Origin: Pleurocapsales cyanobacterium LEGE 10410
GTDB lineage: Bacteria; Cyanobacteriota; Cyanobacteriia; Cyanobacteriales; Xenococcaceae
Reading direction: 5' to 3'
Assembly (NCBI GenBank): GCA_015207195.1
Contig: JADEXJ010000016.1
Span: 1-57,475 of the forward strand
Length of the DNA stretch: 57,475 nucleotides
Part shown: one piece after another, positions 1-10,231 of the stretch
Layout of the letters: each line of letters opens with the position of its first letter
Position numbering within the stretch: the stretch's first letter is position 1
Made by a program: the position numbers and the translations under genes
Notes under the pieces: generated by a model
The model's input: the letters and a program-made list of their open reading frames with translations, nothing else
The model's database searches: none
Told to the model about the DNA's origin: nothing

Positions 1-1543
1 GGGGAATACGATAAAACTTATTGAACATGCGATTCAGTTCGGTGTCGCTCAATTCTATCCCAGAATTAGTCACCACAAGCTTTAAAGTTGAAGTATTTAA
101 TTCTACACTCACACTAATCTTTTCTCCTTGAGGAGTATACTTACAGGCGTTGTTTAGCAGTTCGGTGAGAATGCGCTCCAAGATATTAGAATTAGTTTCA
201 ATTAGGGGTAAAGCCTCAGGTATGTCGATTCCTAGCTGTTGTTGATGCTGTTTTGCCCGTTTAGTGAACAGCTTGACTATATAGGAAATCGATAAATTGA
301 GATTGACTGGTTCGACTATCACGGGTTCGGTGCTAGCATCAAGATGAACCAATTCTAAAAGATCGTTAACCAGCTTGATCTCCCTTTGACATCCCTCTTC
401 CAAGATTTCTAAAGACTCTGACGCAGCTTCAACGTGTTGTTGTTGCCAGTCGGGTAGTTCAAACAGCATCTTTAGAGTATCTGCCCCCATCTCAATATTG
501 GTCAAAGGGGTACGTAGTTCGTGAGAAATAGTTTTAAGAAAATCGTCTTTTAACAGGTTGAGTCTCTGTAATTCCTTCACCTGTAACTTGGCAGCACGAT
601 ATAGGCGAGCCTGTCGGATCGCGATCGCGCATTTCGCTGCAACCCATTCGACCAAACTAACTTCATCATCGCTAAAAGCTTCTCTGTTGAGACGATAAAG
701 CCATAAATCCCCCAGAATTTGTCGTTCGTCACGCATCGGACAAGCTAAGATAGATACCGATTCGGGAAGTTGCAGCCGACTAAAATCAGAGCATTTGCCA
801 AACTGAATGCTACGCCCTTGTAATAGCTCCTGATAGATATCGCTAAATTCTGTAAAATCGTAAATAGTTTCGGCGATCGTCGGCAGAGAAGGAGAATATT
901 CGTGGGTAATTTTGGAAGTAGATTGAGTCGAGTCGTAAATCCCCGTATGGCAACGGTCTAATTCTAGAGCTTCGGCTAGTTCGCGAACTATGGTAGCTAA
1001 TATTTGAGATTCATCAAGACTGGTTCGTACCCGTTCGGTAATGCGTTTAGAAATCGCTTCAAAATTTAACGTCCTTTGTAATTGGGCAGTTCGCTGTTGG
1101 ACTTGCTGTTCCAAAACACTATTCAAATGAGTTAGCTCTTCTCTAGCTTGCTTTAATTCTAAATGGGTGCGAACGCGAGCTAATAGTTCGGGCAGGTAAA
1201 AAGGTTTGGTTAGATAGTCTACTGCACCGCTGTCAAAAGCTTTGAGGAGATTTTGACGTTCGTGACTGGCGGTTAAAAAGATAATCGGAATTTTGGCGTA
1301 GTTCTCGTCTGCTTTGAGTAGCTCGCATACCTGCAAGCCGTCCATTTCGGGCATCATGAGATCTAGTAAAACTAGATCTGGTCGAGCAGTTTTGACGCGG
1401 TCTAAAGCTTGTTTACCATTGATAGCAAAAGTCACTCCATAACCTTCCCCTTCAAGCATGTCTCCCACTACCCTAAGATTATCGGCGATGTCATCAACGA
1501 CTAAAATCAAAAATGATTCGGGAGCGAATAGTTTGGCTGACAT
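1..1543 (-). CDS. Response regulator/GAF/sensor histidine kinase (partial, C-terminus beyond window)
   Basis: I translated this by hand on the minus strand from the ATG at 1543; the frame is open to the window edge (about 514 codons), so the C-terminus is missing. Residues 1-125 are a receiver domain with the acidic pair VVDD near 16-18, the phospho-acceptor Asp61 in LLDLMMPEMDG and the conserved Lys in LTKPF. A coiled-coil linker (about 128-160) follows, then a GAF domain (about 165-315), a HisKA dimerisation domain with His341 in the H-box SHELRTP, and the start of the HATPase domain with the N-box NNACKY. It should receive a phosphate through the receiver and signal through its own kinase. 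It lies 3 bp after the larger hybrid kinase, so the two are probably co-transcribed and may form one phosphorelay. Its ligand cannot be read from sequence. Confidence 0.88.
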   Translation of the reverse strand, partial: MSAKLFAPESFLILVVDDIADNLRVVGDMLEGEGYGVTFAINGKQALDRVKTARPDLVLLDLMMPEMDGLQVCELLKADENYAKIPIIFLTASHERQNLLKAFDSGAVDYLTKPFYLPELLARVRTHLELKQAREELTHLNSVLEQQVQQRTAQLQRTLNFEAISKRITERVRTSLDESQILATIVRELAEALELDRCHTGIYDSTQSTSKITHEYSPSLPTIAETIYDFTEFSDIYQELLQGRSIQFGKCSDFSRLQLPESVSILACPMRDERQILGDLWLYRLNREAFSDDEVSLVEWVAAKCAIAIRQARLYRAAKLQVKELQRLNLLKDDFLKTISHELRTPLTNIEMGADTLKMLFELPDWQQQHVEAASESLEILEEGCQREIKLVNDLLELVHLDASTEPVIVEPVNLNLSISYIVKLFTKRAKQHQQQLGIDIPEALPLIETNSNILERILTELLNNACKYTPQGEKISVSVELNTSTLKLVVTNSGIELSDTELNRMFNKFYRIP

Positions 1544-1546
1544 TGT

Positions 1547-4500
1547 TTATTCACCTCCTCTTTCGAGCGATCGCACTATCTGGGGAAATTCATTAACTGT
1601 TTGGGGTAAATTACCCCAGTCAAAAGCTGACATCTGTTTTTGCAAACGACGCGCATAATCTTGTAGAACTTGGCATTGATATTCTTCTCCCCAAGCTTTT
1701 AGTCGAATGATAAAGTCTCGCAAATCTCTACTCTTAAGAGTTTTACACAAGCTTGTCCAAGAGGTTGCTGACTCGCGACGTAACTTAATAATCAGTTCGG
1801 GATGTAAGCTCATGGCAGCTACAGTTTCTGGTTTATTAGCTGGGACTGCTTCTGGTTCGCTAGGCAAATTTCTGTTCTCAAAAATACGTTTGAGTACCTC
1901 TACCAATTGGGAACGGCTGATAGGTTTGTGCAAGTAGCCCTGGCAAATTTTTTCTAAATCTACCAGGTTGGAATTGCTCGAAGTGGCGGTAATAATTACA
2001 ATGGGAATGTCTTTGGTTTCGGGAGATAATGCAAGCGATCGCGCCACTTGATGTCCGTTGAGGTAAGGCATTCGTACATCTAGCAAAATAAGCGAGGGGC
2101 GATGTTGTCTAGCAAGTTCTAAAGCTTTTCTGCCATCTGAAGCCAACAGTAAATTACAGTTGGTGTCGGCAAAGTAACCCCTTATCAGTTCACGATTTGA
2201 TCCCACATCATCGGCAATCAAAACCTTGGTTAAAGAAAATTGCCCCAAGTCTTCATCTAGAAGATTATGTTTTGTCGGCTCGTTAGCATCATTAATGACC
2301 CCGATTCTGGGAAAATTGAACGTAAACCGACTACCGCAACCTAATTGGCTGGTTAATGTTACTGTTCCCCCTAAAAGCTCGACCAAGCGACGCACGATCG
2401 CTAATCCCAATCCCGTACCGCCATATTTGCGATTAATCTGCCCATCGCTTTGAGTAAAAGCTACAAAAATTTGCTTTTGGCGATCGCTAGCTATCCCAAT
2501 TCCCGTATCTTCCACTAATAAAGTTAGCTCACCGAAATTGCAATTGTGCAGGTCATAACGAAAGCCAACCTGTAATTTTACATAGCCCGTTTCGGTAAAC
2601 TTGAGGGCATTGCCGATGACGTTAAGCAAAATTTGACGCAAACGAACTTCATCAAAACGAATGTAGGTAGGAACTAAAGGAGCGCTCTCGACTAATAGCT
2701 GAAGGTCTTTTTGGGCTGCCTTTTGAGCAAAAATTTGGCGTAGCTCTTCGATGGCTCCTAGTAAATTAACTGGCTCGTAATAAAGCTGAAGCCTGCTTGC
2801 CTCTATTTTTGATAGATCCAATAAATCTTCAATTAAAGCTAATAAGGTCTTTCCCCCTGTGGCGATCGCCTGGAGATAACTTTGCCCCCGCTCATCGGTA
2901 ACTATGGGTTTTAATAAATCGCTAAAACCCAGAATGGCGTTCATCGGAGTACGAATTTCGTGGCTGATATTGGCTAAAAACTCGCTTTTGGCACGGTTGG
3001 CACTCTCTGCTGCATCTCTAGCTTGCTGGAGCTGTAGGACTAACTCCGCCTGTTGGATTGCCACCCCCAAGCGATCGCCTACCTGTGCCAATAACTGCAC
3101 TTCTTCCGATTTCCACTTCCGAGGGGCAGAGTTTTGGTAGGCTGCCAAGAGTCCCCAGAGTTTTTTGCCCTGAAATACGGGAGATACACATAAAGCTTTG
3201 GCTTGAAATCGCTCTAACAACTCAACATGGCATTCTTGAAACCCCATTTGATAGATATTAAAGACGGCAAAACTCTCATGGTCGCTATAGCGTCCCCCTG
3301 CGGTTGACTGCAAATAGGTATCTTTAATTACCGATGGTTCTGCCCCCACCAAAGGCAACCAGCCATCAGCTAGAGACTCAAAGACAAACTCGCCACTCCA
3401 ATCAGGATGAAACCGATAGAGAGCAACGCGATCGCAATTGAGAATTGTCCTTACTTCCTCGGTGGTAGTCCAAAAAATTGTCTCCAAATCTAAAGTTTGA
3501 CGCATCCGTTCGCTTAACTGCGCTAGAGTTTGTGACCGCGCCAAATTTTGTTGTAGCTGTGCCTCTGCTGCCTTGCGATCGCTAATATCTTCCACGATGT
3601 AGGAAAAACGCGGACGACCGCCAGGACTCAAAGAAATCGGGCAGACGGTAGCCAGTAACCACTTTTCTCCTTGGGTGGTTTGATGGGTATATTCAAAGCT
3701 GACTGGAGCAGCAATACGTTCTGCTTGACGATAGTGTTCGAGCCACATTTGAATATGGGGTTTTGGCACACCATTTTCACTAGCTAGACGATTGGCGATC
3801 GCTGCGGGAGTTGTGCCAAAAAATTCTGCCGTTTTTTGATTGTCAGCCAGATGTAAAATATCATCCCCTACCAGTTCGACAATACCCATCATCATCGAAC
3901 CACTATTAAAGAAACTGCGTAGTGTTGATTCACTTTGGCGTAACGAAGCTTCTGCTTGTTTTTGCTCGGTAATATCGGTAACAATGCCAAAATACCCTGT
4001 TAGCACTCCGCGGTCGTCGTAAATAGCCAACGCCCTTCCGAATACCCAGTTAACCTTGCCCTCAGTAGTTTGAAACCGATATTCTAAGGCAAATTCTCGA
4101 TGTTCTTGGGTGGCTCGTTCCCACTCAGTAAACACGCGATCGCGATCATCGGGATGCAATGCGCTCATCCAGCCCTGTCCTTTGGCTTCGGCTAAAGAAA
4201 GCCCCGTCAACGACCTCCAACGAGGATTGACAAACAAACAGTTGCCCGACTCGTCGGTTTGAAAAATGCCCACTGGTGCTTGGGTGACTAACAGGCGAAA
4301 ATGGGATTCACTTTGGCGTAAAGCTCTTTCTGCCTGTTTTTGTAGAGTGGTATCGATAGCGTAGGAAAGCAACAGATGATTTTCGGTATCTGCCGTAGGT
4401 TGAATTAGAGTCCTACCTAGAACTAAATCACATAGTTGAGTGTCATGAGTAAAACTTTCTTCTTTAGTCAGAGGTTGACCCGCTGCCCAAACTTTTAGGT

Positions 4501-5191
4501 CGTCTTGTTTATATCGTTCTGCATTACTGCCAAATAACTCTTCATAGCTAACTGTCGATGAGTCTCGATCTTGCAAACCAAAGGCATCTCTTACGGTTTG
4601 ATTGAGAAAGACAAATTGAGAATCACGGTTTTTAAGAAAAATAGAAAAGGGCAAAGCATGAAGAATTTTTTCCCATAGCTGCTTTTGCGCTGCTAACTGC
4701 TCGTTTGCTTCTAGGCAGGTTTGGTTTTGCTGTTCTAACCGTTTTTGCCAATCTCTCTGTTCACCAGATCTTTCTCTCTGGAACGAGGCTCGTTGTTGCG
4801 CCGTAACGTCTTTAACTATGCCGACAACGTTAATGTTTTCTCCTGACGCGTTTTGCAGATAAATAAATCTACAGTGTAACCAGCGTTCATGCAGTGCCTC
4901 GCCAGAAAGTTCCCCATTTTCGGCTACTCGGTATTGGCAATCAAAATTTTCTCCCATCAAATGCTTTTGCCAAGCAAGATTAACTTGTTCTCGATTTTCT
5001 GGATGAACCGTAGCAATCCAAGACGGGGTAGATAAATAAAGTTTCTCGATGCCAAAACCTAAAACGTGCTGGCAATCAGGACTAGCGTATGAAAATGTGT
5101 TGTGTTCGATCTGACGAATAAAGACAATTTCCTCTATTGCCTCTGCTAGCTGTAGCAAAGCAAGTTCGTCGGAGGGAAATTTTAAGCTCAC
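1547..5191 (-). CDS. Multi-PAS/GAF hybrid sensor histidine kinase
   Basis: A 1214-residue hybrid kinase with no obvious membrane segment, so probably cytoplasmic. Domains in order: four PAS-like domains (about 20-130, 175-285, 295-412 and 422-540; PAS 3 and 4 end in the usual DIT/DIS linkers), a GAF domain (about 565-715) of the type common in cyanobacterial phytochrome-like proteins, HisKA with His744 in [10 protein letters not shown], HATPase_c (about 845-965) with N-box NVIGNALKF and G-boxes DTGIGI and GTGLGL, and a receiver domain (about 988-1105) with Asp1038 in LLDVRMP and Lys in LHKP. A helical tail of about 85 residues follows. The GAF domain lacks an obvious chromophore Cys-His pair, so bilin binding is doubtful. 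It is followed directly by a second receiver-kinase gene, probably its relay partner. Confidence 0.9.
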   Translation of the reverse strand: MSLKFPSDELALLQLAEAIEEIVFIRQIEHNTFSYASPDCQHVLGFGIEKLYLSTPSWIATVHPENREQVNLAWQKHLMGENFDCQYRVAENGELSGEALHERWLHCRFIYLQNASGENINVVGIVKDVTAQQRASFQRERSGEQRDWQKRLEQQNQTCLEANEQLAAQKQLWEKILHALPFSIFLKNRDSQFVFLNQTVRDAFGLQDRDSSTVSYEELFGSNAERYKQDDLKVWAAGQPLTKEESFTHDTQLCDLVLGRTLIQPTADTENHLLLSYAIDTTLQKQAERALRQSESHFRLLVTQAPVGIFQTDESGNCLFVNPRWRSLTGLSLAEAKGQGWMSALHPDDRDRVFTEWERATQEHREFALEYRFQTTEGKVNWVFGRALAIYDDRGVLTGYFGIVTDITEQKQAEASLRQSESTLRSFFNSGSMMMGIVELVGDDILHLADNQKTAEFFGTTPAAIANRLASENGVPKPHIQMWLEHYRQAERIAAPVSFEYTHQTTQGEKWLLATVCPISLSPGGRPRFSYIVEDISDRKAAEAQLQQNLARSQTLAQLSERMRQTLDLETIFWTTTEEVRTILNCDRVALYRFHPDWSGEFVFESLADGWLPLVGAEPSVIKDTYLQSTAGGRYSDHESFAVFNIYQMGFQECHVELLERFQAKALCVSPVFQGKKLWGLLAAYQNSAPRKWKSEEVQLLAQVGDRLGVAIQQAELVLQLQQARDAAESANRAKSEFLANISHEIRTPMNAILGFSDLLKPIVTDERGQSYLQAIATGGKTLLALIEDLLDLSKIEASRLQLYYEPVNLLGAIEELRQIFAQKAAQKDLQLLVESAPLVPTYIRFDEVRLRQILLNVIGNALKFTETGYVKLQVGFRYDLHNCNFGELTLLVEDTGIGIASDRQKQIFVAFTQSDGQINRKYGGTGLGLAIVRRLVELLGGTVTLTSQLGCGSRFTFNFPRIGVINDANEPTKHNLLDEDLGQFSLTKVLIADDVGSNRELIRGYFADTNCNLLLASDGRKALELARQHRPSLILLDVRMPYLNGHQVARSLALSPETKDIPIVIITATSSNSNLVDLEKICQGYLHKPISRSQLVEVLKRIFENRNLPSEPEAVPANKPETVAAMSLHPELIIKLRRESATSWTSLCKTLKSRDLRDFIIRLKAWGEEYQCQVLQDYARRLQKQMSAFDWGNLPQTVNEFPQIVRSLERGGE
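1551..1559 (-). promoter_or_regulatory. Strong Shine-Dalgarno inside the end of the upstream gene
   Basis: On the minus strand the sequence AGGAGGTGA lies just before the ATG at 1543. It overlaps the last Gly-Gly-Glu codons of the upstream kinase, whose stop codon is at 1549-1547. This fixes the start of the downstream kinase and suggests translational coupling of the pair. Confidence 0.7.
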
Positions 5192-5303
5192 GGTTCGTCA
5201 AGTATCTCAATTTTAATAGGAAGACAATACTTATATTGCCACTGATACATCTTAATATCTTCTTTATATTTTTAGTACAGTTATTATAAGAGGGGCATTC
5301 TCG

Positions 5304-5318
5304 CTCACCTCTGGTGAG
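5304..5318 (-). terminator. Possible terminator hairpin after purM
   Basis: A perfect 6-bp inverted repeat (CTCACC/GGTGAG, 3-nt loop) lies 6 bp past the purM stop codon. There is no T-run after it on the minus strand, so it is a weak terminator candidate. Confidence 0.25.
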
Positions 5319-5323
5319 AAACG

Positions 5324-6346
5324 CTAGACAATAGACAAAGTTCGCTCTCCTGAAGTTACTCGACCAATCTCAAAGGCAGTAATATCTTGGGATTTGAACC
5401 ATTCTAGAGAGGAATTTACTCGATCGCCAGGCACGATCACTACAAACCCAACACCCATATTAAAAGTATTGTACATAGCTTCTGGTGCTATTTTCCCTGC
5501 TTCGGCTAACCAATTAAAAATGGGGGGAATTGTCCAGCTACCACGCTTTATTTCGATGGATTGTCCTTGGTTTAAACAACGGGGTAAGTTTTCGGGTAAG
5601 CCACCCCCTGTAATATGTGCCATGGCATGAACCTCTGCGCCTGTAGCGAGAAACTCCAAAATTGGCTTGACGTAGATTTGTGTTGGGGTAATTAGCTCTG
5701 TTCCCAAACTATTGCCATTCAACATTTCTGGAGTATCTGACCAGGAAAAACCACCCGAATCGATAATTTTGCGTACCAAGCTAAAGCCGTTGCTGTGAAC
5801 CCCCGAACTAGCCAGAGCGATCGCTACATCGCCAACTTTGACCTGCGAACCATCTAAAAGCTGGCTTTTTTCTACTACCCCCACGCAAAATCCTGCCAGA
5901 TCGTATTCTCCTAGCTGATAAAACCCAGGCATTTCTGCGGTTTCTCCCCCTAAAAGAGCGCAACCACTTAGACGGCACCCCTGAGCAATTCCCTTTACTA
6001 CTTCTGCTAGCTGTCGAGCATTCAGTTTGCCTGTAGCTAAATAATCCAAAAAGAACAGTGGTTCTGCACCAGAGGTTAGGATATCATTGACGCACATCGC
6101 CACGAGATCGATGCCTACTGTATCGTGACGGTTAAGTTCTTGAGCAATTTTTAACTTGGTGCCAACTCCATCTGTACCAGAGACTAAAACGGGTTGTTGA
6201 TAACCTGATGGCATTTGAAAATAGCCACCAAACCCCCCTAACCCCCCTAAGACTTCCGAGCGATTTGTACTTTCAACGTCCCGACGAATTTGGTTGACAA
6301 AAGAGCGTCCCGCTTCAACATCTACACCAGCCTCTTTATAGTCCAT
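5324..6346 (-). CDS. purM: Phosphoribosylformylglycinamidine cyclo-ligase (AIR synthetase)
   Basis: PurM (340 residues, normal family length) closes the imidazole ring in purine biosynthesis, converting FGAM and ATP to AIR in the cytoplasm. The N-terminal [12 protein letters not shown], the Gly-rich [11 protein letters not shown], the ATP-site region [30 protein letters not shown] and the C-terminal [13 protein letters not shown] are all characteristic. The ATG at 6346 gives the standard N-terminus. It appears to be a single-gene unit; the other purine gene here, purT, lies 16 kb away. Nothing is missing. Confidence 0.97.
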   Translation of the reverse strand: MDYKEAGVDVEAGRSFVNQIRRDVESTNRSEVLGGLGGFGGYFQMPSGYQQPVLVSGTDGVGTKLKIAQELNRHDTVGIDLVAMCVNDILTSGAEPLFFLDYLATGKLNARQLAEVVKGIAQGCRLSGCALLGGETAEMPGFYQLGEYDLAGFCVGVVEKSQLLDGSQVKVGDVAIALASSGVHSNGFSLVRKIIDSGGFSWSDTPEMLNGNSLGTELITPTQIYVKPILEFLATGAEVHAMAHITGGGLPENLPRCLNQGQSIEIKRGSWTIPPIFNWLAEAGKIAPEAMYNTFNMGVGFVVIVPGDRVNSSLEWFKSQDITAFEIGRVTSGERTLSIV

Positions 6347-6676
6347 AAATATTCTTACTTGATAACAAATACTAAGGTCGTAGCATCAATTCAATTGAGA
6401 ATTTTTTGATCTAACTCAATAAGATTCGGTTAGCGATCGCTAGATCGATCCGCTTTCTAGATGCTGAGAAATCATTTGCAGCTTAGCTTGCTCGTCAATT
6501 AATTCCCTAGCTATTTTACCGATTTTTTGACATTTGCAGCTTATGATGACCAAAATTATTAATTTTGTTAGCCAAAACTGTATTCATGTTTTGAGTATTT
6601 ACCCAATTTTCTGCAAAAGCGATGCAGATTGGGAAAAAGTGACAAAAAAGCTTATTTAGTTGACTAGCAAGCCAAA
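6347..6676. other. Intergenic region between divergent purM and rlpA-like genes
   Basis: About 330 bp with no coding frame that I can support. It must carry promoters for both divergent genes but I see no convincing -35/-10 pair. A short direct repeat (ATTTGCAGCTTA-like, near 6473 and 6532) and one HIP1 octamer are the only structures. Confidence 0.4.
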
Positions 6677-7222
6677 ATGTCGATTAGTTGTTTAAAAAAC
6701 CTTAAATTTGTTTCTTTTACAGTTCTTTTAGCTATTTTGAACATCAGCTTACATCATTCTGTAGCTGGGGCAAAAACTAGAAATACAAAAACTAGAAATA
6801 ACATTGTTAGAGCTAAATCTGCTATGCTGAAAACCTCTACAGAGCGGACTTGGCAGAATTTACCGCAACAACTTGAATCATCGAAAATAAAGCAAACCAT
6901 TCCCCTAACTCAGCAAACTTTAATCGCTAATTCTTTTGGTGGTCGAGCATCTTGGTATGGTCCTGGGTTTCACGGTCGTCTGACCGCCAATGGAGAAGTA
7001 TACGACCAAAATGCCATGACTGCTGCTCATCCTTCTTTGGGATTTGGTACTAAGGTAAAAGTTACTAATCTCGATAATGGTCGTTCGGTTATTGTCAGAA
7101 TCAACGATCGCGGTCCTTATGCAGGTGGTCGAGTAATCGATCTGTCCGCTGCTGCTGCCCGTTCGCTAAACATGATTCATTCGGGAGTCGCACCAGTAGA
7201 GGTAACTATTTTGGAAAGATAG
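6677..7222 (+). CDS. rlpA: RlpA-like septal ring/lytic transglycosylase family protein
   Basis: A 181-residue exported protein. Residues 1-32 form a signal peptide (hydrophobic core [15 protein letters not shown]). A low-complexity Lys/Thr-rich linker follows, and the last 95 residues form a double-psi beta-barrel RlpA domain: [19 protein letters not shown], then [16 protein letters not shown], then VRINDRGPY and [10 protein letters not shown]. The Asp of NDRGP and the His of GFHG match the catalytic positions known for RlpA lytic transglycosylases. There is no SPOR domain. The likely role is peptidoglycan remodelling in the periplasm. It is transcribed alone. Confidence 0.9.
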   Translation: MSISCLKNLKFVSFTVLLAILNISLHHSVAGAKTRNTKTRNNIVRAKSAMLKTSTERTWQNLPQQLESSKIKQTIPLTQQTLIANSFGGRASWYGPGFHGRLTANGEVYDQNAMTAAHPSLGFGTKVKVTNLDNGRSVIVRINDRGPYAGGRVIDLSAAAARSLNMIHSGVAPVEVTILER

Positions 7223-7260
7223 ACATAAAGTTTTCTCCGCTTCGCTACAAGCGCATAGTT

Positions 7261-7362
7261 GAGTAGCAAGTAGCGAGTAAAAAGTAAAAAGCAGCAATTA
7301 TTGAACTCCCAGGCTTTGAGAAACTTGAGAGCTATAAAATTAGAAACCCTAACTTGCTACTC
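7261..7362. repeat. Inverted repeat (10-bp arms) between rlpA-like and panC/cmk
   Basis: GAGTAGCAAG at 7261-7270 is exactly complementary to CTTGCTACTC at 7353-7362. The arms resemble the GTAG/CTAC-rich heptamer repeats elsewhere in the window. It may be a decayed member of that family. Confidence 0.4.
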
Positions 7363-7480
7363 AGTCGCCAAGATCTAAGGGTTTCTATACATTTAATAAA
7401 ATAGCATCCAATAAAATAATTTTGTGCCAAGTAGGAAGATCGCTGATAATCTATCGTTAGATAATTAATCGTTGATGCTC

Positions 7481-9025
7481 ATGGTGCTTTGGTCACAAAC
7501 AATTTTAGAGCTACGTTCTCATCTGGCAACTTATCGCCGACAACCCGAGTATAAAATCGGTTTAGTGCCGACGATGGGGGCTTTGCATCAAGGTCATTTA
7601 AGCTTAATTAAACGAGCGATCGCCGAAAATGATGCGGTAGTTGTCAGTATTTTTGTAAATCCTCTACAGTTTTCTCCGACAGAAGATTTAATCAACTATC
7701 CCCGTCAGCTAGAACAAGATCTTGAGCTTTGCCGACAGTTAGGTGTAGATCTGGTTTTTGCCCCCGAACCTGGGGAGATGAATAGTAGCGGAAATACAAA
7801 AGCTCTAAACAACATGACCGCCGTGATTCCGCCACAAAGCATGACTGAGGTGCTGTGTGGAAAATATCGCCCCAATCACTTTACAGGGGTTGCCACCATT
7901 ATCACCAAGCTGTTGAATCTTATCCAGCCCGATCGCGCCTACTTTGGTCAGAAAGATGCCCAACAACTAGCAATTATTCATCGTTTGGTAAGAGACTTAA
8001 ATATTCCTGTAGCAATTGTTGCTTGCCCAATTGTGAGAGAGACATCGGGATTAGCCCTAAGCTCTCGCAATCAATATTTAGCACCTGCTCAAAAACAAGA
8101 GGCTGCGAAAATCTATCGTAGTTTGCGACAGGCAGAACTAGCTTTTAGACAGGGAGAGTTAAAGACTGAAATTTTAGTTAATTTAGTCAAACAAGAATTA
8201 AGTCAAGCCGAAGGAGTTAAAATTCAATACGTCGAGCTAGTCGATCCCATAAGTCTCAAACCAATCAAAGAGATTGAGCAGACTGGATTATTGGCGATCG
8301 CTGCTCATGTTGGTTCTACTCGTTTAATTGATAATATCGTGTTGCAAAAACATCAGCCAATTATCGCTATTGATGGTCCTGCGGGGGCAGGAAAATCCAC
8401 CGTCACCCGTCGTCTGGCACACAAATTAGACTTGCTCTATTTGGATACGGGGGCAATGTATCGGGCGGTCACTTGGTTGGCAATGGAGTCGGGTGTGGCT
8501 ATCGATAACGAACGGGTGATCGCCGATTTGGTAGAAAATATTGATTTAAAACTAACCTCCCCTAATGGCGCAGAGCTACCTACCGTAGTTCACGTAAACG
8601 GACAAGAAGTAACCAACGCCATCCGTACTCCAGAAGTCACCGCCAACGTCTCGGCGATCGCTGCTCAGAGTGCGGTAAGGGAAAAACTAGTCAAGATGCA
8701 GCAGCAATGGGGAGAACAAGGGGGCTTGATAGCCGAAGGTCGAGATATCGGGACAAATGTATTTCCCAATGCAGAATTGAAAGTATATTTAACCGCTTCT
8801 GCTGCCGAAAGAGCCAGAAGACGCTGGCAAGATCTCCAAAATCAGGGTCGAGAAGACATTAATATTCAACAATTAGAGCAAGACATCCAACAACGAGACG
8901 AACGAGACAGCAATAGGGCGATCGCCCCTCTAAAAAAAGCCGATGACGCGATCGAACTAATTACCGATAATCTCACCGTTGACGAAGTAATTAATAAGAT
9001 TGTCGAATTTTACCAGCAACTATAA
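7481..9025 (+). CDS. panC/cmk: Bifunctional pantothenate synthetase/cytidylate kinase
   Basis: A single frame of about 514 residues joins two enzymes. PanC (about 1-280) ligates pantoate and beta-alanine: VPTMGALHQGH contains the HxGH motif, with VSIFVNPLQF, GQKDAQQ and the SSRNQYL loop. CMK (about 285-514) phosphorylates CMP/dCMP: P-loop IDGPAGAGKST, YLDTGAMYRA, IAEGRDIGT, then DERDSNR. This fusion is well known in cyanobacteria, so it is not an assembly artefact. TTG 7472, ATG 7475 and ATG 7481 are all possible starts; I chose 7481 because its MVLW N-terminus best matches the usual family start. No strong ribosome binding site decides it. Genes on both sides face away or are unrelated. Confidence 0.95.
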   Translation: MVLWSQTILELRSHLATYRRQPEYKIGLVPTMGALHQGHLSLIKRAIAENDAVVVSIFVNPLQFSPTEDLINYPRQLEQDLELCRQLGVDLVFAPEPGEMNSSGNTKALNNMTAVIPPQSMTEVLCGKYRPNHFTGVATIITKLLNLIQPDRAYFGQKDAQQLAIIHRLVRDLNIPVAIVACPIVRETSGLALSSRNQYLAPAQKQEAAKIYRSLRQAELAFRQGELKTEILVNLVKQELSQAEGVKIQYVELVDPISLKPIKEIEQTGLLAIAAHVGSTRLIDNIVLQKHQPIIAIDGPAGAGKSTVTRRLAHKLDLLYLDTGAMYRAVTWLAMESGVAIDNERVIADLVENIDLKLTSPNGAELPTVVHVNGQEVTNAIRTPEVTANVSAIAAQSAVREKLVKMQQQWGEQGGLIAEGRDIGTNVFPNAELKVYLTASAAERARRRWQDLQNQGREDINIQQLEQDIQQRDERDSNRAIAPLKKADDAIELITDNLTVDEVINKIVEFYQQL

Positions 9026-9083
9026 TTTTAAGAGTTAGGAGTTCGTAGAAAGAACACTACTCAATTAACCTGGTATTTTCTGA

Positions 9084-9320
9084 CTCGCTACTTACTACTT
9101 ACTATTTACTACTCCCTACTCCCTACTCCCTACTCCCTACTCCCTACTCCCTACTTACTACTCCCTACTCCCTACTCCCTACTTCCTACTTACTACTTCC
9201 TACTTACTACTCCCTACTCCCTACTCCCTACTTCCTACTCCCTACTCCCTACTCCCTACTTACTACTCCCTACTTACTACTTACTACTTACTACTCCCTA
9301 CTTACTACTCCCTACTTACT
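9084..9320. repeat. Heptamer short tandem repeat array (STRR)
   Basis: About 235 bp made almost entirely of 7-bp units alternating between CTCCCTA and CTTACTA variants, more than 30 in total. It begins about 60 bp after panC/cmk and runs into the last codon and stop of ruvA. Heptamer STRRs are a known feature of cyanobacterial genomes. It has no spacers, so it is not a CRISPR array. Confidence 0.9.
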
Positions 9321-9957
9321 CTCCACTCAACCAAGCGATCGCGCTTCTAATCCATTCTTCCACGTTGTTGTTTTTGAGTAGCTGATTATCTTGACTCAAG
9401 GCAGTCAAAACCTGTTCGATCTCTTCATTGGTATAGCCCAAAGCCAACAGAGTCATTTCTAGGTCTTCTTTAATTTCTGGTTTGGGAGCAAACACGGCTG
9501 CTGGTTGTTGAACCTCCATGCCCGATATTTTATGCCACTGAGCGAGTTTGGCTTTTAACTCTAGAGCAATTCTTTCGGCGGTTTTTTTACCTACACCAGG
9601 AGTTTTAGTTAGAGTAGGAATATTGCTGGTGACAATTGCCCCAACCAGATCCGAAATACCTAAAGTATCGATTAGGGCGATCGCCAACTGCATACCGATA
9701 CCGCTAACAGCAACTAACTGACGGAATAAATCCCTTTCTGCCGAGGTGGGAAAACCATAGAGAATTTGCTTGTCTTCCTGAACCTGGAGGTGAGTAAAAA
9801 CTTGAATTATCTCGTCTGCTTCCTCATCTAGCTTACGAGCAAAGCGTGTTGAAATCTGCATTTCATATCCAACGTCATTGACATCTAAAATAAGAAACAG
9901 ACGATTTTGAGTTGTTTTAGTGATTTCTACTTTTCTACCCTTGAGGTAACTAATCAT
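9316..9957 (-). CDS. ruvA: Holliday junction branch migration protein RuvA
   Basis: RuvA (213 residues) binds the four-way junction and loads the RuvB motor during homologous recombination. The N-terminal OB-fold (1-65, MISYLKGRKVEI and YEMQIST), the helix-hairpin-helix pair (LFRQLVAVSGIGMQLAIAL and TPGVGKKTAERIALELK) and the C-terminal RuvB-contacting domain III (about 160-213, LALGYTNEEIEQ) are all present. The ATG at 9957 gives the standard start. The stop codon at 9316-9318 lies inside the heptamer array, so the array has grown right up to the coding end and repeat changes there could alter the C-terminus. RuvB is not in the window. Confidence 0.96.
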   Translation of the reverse strand: MISYLKGRKVEITKTTQNRLFLILDVNDVGYEMQISTRFARKLDEEADEIIQVFTHLQVQEDKQILYGFPTSAERDLFRQLVAVSGIGMQLAIALIDTLGISDLVGAIVTSNIPTLTKTPGVGKKTAERIALELKAKLAQWHKISGMEVQQPAAVFAPKPEIKEDLEMTLLALGYTNEEIEQVLTALSQDNQLLKNNNVEEWIRSAIAWLSGE

Positions 9958-10067
9958 TAAGGTGACTCGGTATAGCTAAAATTAACAGACTGGATCTGGT
10001 AATGCAAATTATTGCCTATTATTTGATTATTCAGCAAATTATCGCTCCTGACAGATCGTTATCTATG

Positions 10068-10167
10068 GCTATCAAAAACCCAATTATTTGTTGGTAAGCA
10101 AACAAACCATCTGTGTTCATCTGCGTTCATCTGTGGACTTTTTCCAAGCAGCATTTAAGGCGTGTCA
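10068..10167 (+). repeat. Dispersed intergenic repeat, copy 1
   Basis: About 100 bp upstream of the DUF255 gene that reads clearly similar to 40994-41093 throughout. Landmarks are ATCTGTGTTCATCTGCGTTC and GCATTTAAGGCGTGTCAG. No coding frame. Partial copies lie near 13875, 14312, 53395 and 55650. Confidence 0.75.
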
Positions 10168-10231
10168 GATTACTTGTTATAGTCAGTAAAAAAAATCAAA
10201 TTGCTCTTGTTCGCAAAAGCTAAAAAACATC

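Noticed and set aside
1547-5191. Bilin-binding phytochrome-type photoreceptor
   Set aside because: The GAF domain lacks a clear chromophore-binding Cys-His pair.
7481-9025. PanC and CMK in one frame as a possible assembly error
   Set aside because: This bifunctional fusion is established in cyanobacteria and both halves are complete.
9084-9320. Regular repeats suggesting a CRISPR array
   Set aside because: Units are 7 bp with no spacers and there are no cas genes; it is an STRR.
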